Assembly: GCA_003645395.1 (NCBI GenBank)
Contig: QNFC01000117.1
Location: 1-5,861, forward strand
DNA length: 5,861 nucleotides
Reading direction: 5' to 3'
Origin: Gammaproteobacteria bacterium
Lineage (GTDB): Bacteria > Pseudomonadota > Gammaproteobacteria > Immundisolibacterales > Immundisolibacteraceae
In this document: positions 5,475 through 5,861 of the stretch, one piece after another
Layout of the letters: the number at the start of each line of letters is the position of its first letter
Position numbering within the stretch: position 1 is the first letter of the stretch
Notes under the pieces: generated by a model
Told to the model about the DNA's origin: nothing
The model's database searches: none
Seen by the model: the letters and a program-made list of their open reading frames with translations, nothing else
Position numbers and translations under genes: made by a program

Positions 5475-5861
5475 TTAAAGACTCCCTAACATCGCCGCGG
5501 TAAACGGCACTAACTGGCGCCAGTTGCCGCCGCCCACCTTATTGGCCCAGTCCGGGTTCGCAAGCATTGCCCGCCCCACCGCTACCAGGTCACATTCACC
5601 CTGCTCAAGCGCCGACTCGCAGACTACCGGGTCGGTCAACTCGGCGAGTCCACCGGCAAAAGATTCAGCCGTGGTATTGGAATAAGTGATACCACCGGAA
5701 CCAATACTCGGTAACCCGCTTAGACGTTTCAGCGCGCCGACAAACGATTCGCCATCCGCGAACGCAGGGGCTTCCAGCCGATAGCCGGAGGAATGCAGGA
5801 AATCCACGCCAGCAAGTTTTAATTGCTGCAGACAGACCTCCAGCTCTTCCTGGTTTTGCCA
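5475..5861 (-). CDS. NADH:flavin oxidoreductase (Old Yellow Enzyme family), C-terminal part
   Basis: The last 128 residues of an FMN-dependent TIM-barrel oxidoreductase, entering from the right edge. The open frame continues beyond 5861, so the true start is outside the window. Visible features are LKLAGVDFLHSSGYRLEAPAF, a late barrel strand and loop; LSGLPSIGSGGITYS, where the GSGG loop matches the GSVG-type FMN phosphate-binding loop; and CDLVAVGRAMLANPDW, the VGR segment that also contacts FMN phosphate and is a hallmark of the family. Such enzymes reduce activated double bonds of enones, nitro compounds or related electrophiles with NAD(P)H; the substrate-defining N-terminal and central parts are not seen. 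It ends 2 bases before cnoX in the same direction and is likely the upstream gene of that operon. Confidence 0.9.
   Translation of the reverse strand, partial: WQNQEELEVCLQQLKLAGVDFLHSSGYRLEAPAFADGESFVGALKRLSGLPSIGSGGITYSNTTAESFAGGLAELTDPVVCESALEQGECDLVAVGRAMLANPDWANKVGGGNWRQLVPFTAAMLGSL
5482..5486 (-). promoter_or_regulatory. Ribosome binding site of cnoX inside the upstream gene
   Basis: GGGAG on the minus strand, 9 bases before the cnoX ATG, falls within the final Gly-Ser codons of the oxidoreductase. Translation of the upstream gene would run over it, so the two genes are probably coupled. Confidence 0.6.

Overview
The window looks like chromosomal DNA from a free-living, probably aquatic, gammaproteobacterium of moderate G+C content. 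This is inferred from the gene families (CnoX/YbbN, a BigR/SqrR-type ArsR protein, a multi-PAS hybrid kinase, GTP cyclohydrolase II) and from Shine-Dalgarno-type starts. No marker gene fixes the genus. Coding density is high, and there is no phage, transposase, CRISPR, tRNA or rRNA. No stretch over 300 bases lacks a gene.

Layout, left to right. (1) Bases 39-2681 (+) encode a soluble 880-residue hybrid histidine kinase with four PAS-like sensor domains, a kinase core and a C-terminal receiver. (2) Converging on it is a Nudix hydrolase (2697-3287, -). Both stop codons lie in a small inverted repeat, and the Nudix gene is framed by two 15-base direct repeats. (3) Diverging from the Nudix gene is a GTP cyclohydrolase II (3436-4230, +) with a long N-terminal region, its own sigma70-like promoter and a good ribosome binding site. 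(4) Converging on it is a leftward series of three genes: the 3' part of an Old Yellow Enzyme-type NADH:flavin oxidoreductase (5475 to the window edge), a CnoX/YbbN thioredoxin-TPR protein (4666-5472, starting 2 bases after the oxidoreductase stop), and an ArsR-family repressor (4264-4581).

How the genes may work together. The leftward series has a redox theme: an FMN-dependent reductase, a thioredoxin-fold co-chaperone with an intact CGPC site, and a repressor. The repressor lacks the classic CxC metal site but keeps two widely separated cysteines, in the positions used by the sulfane-sulfur sensors BigR, SqrR and YgaV. The opposing cyclohydrolase makes the first dedicated riboflavin precursor, so flavin supply sits beside a flavin enzyme. 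No functional coupling is shown by the sequence.

Most of the window is ordinary. The points most worth a second look are the dithiol repressor next to cnoX, the extended cyclohydrolase, and the repeats around the Nudix gene. I see no clear sign of an entirely new system.
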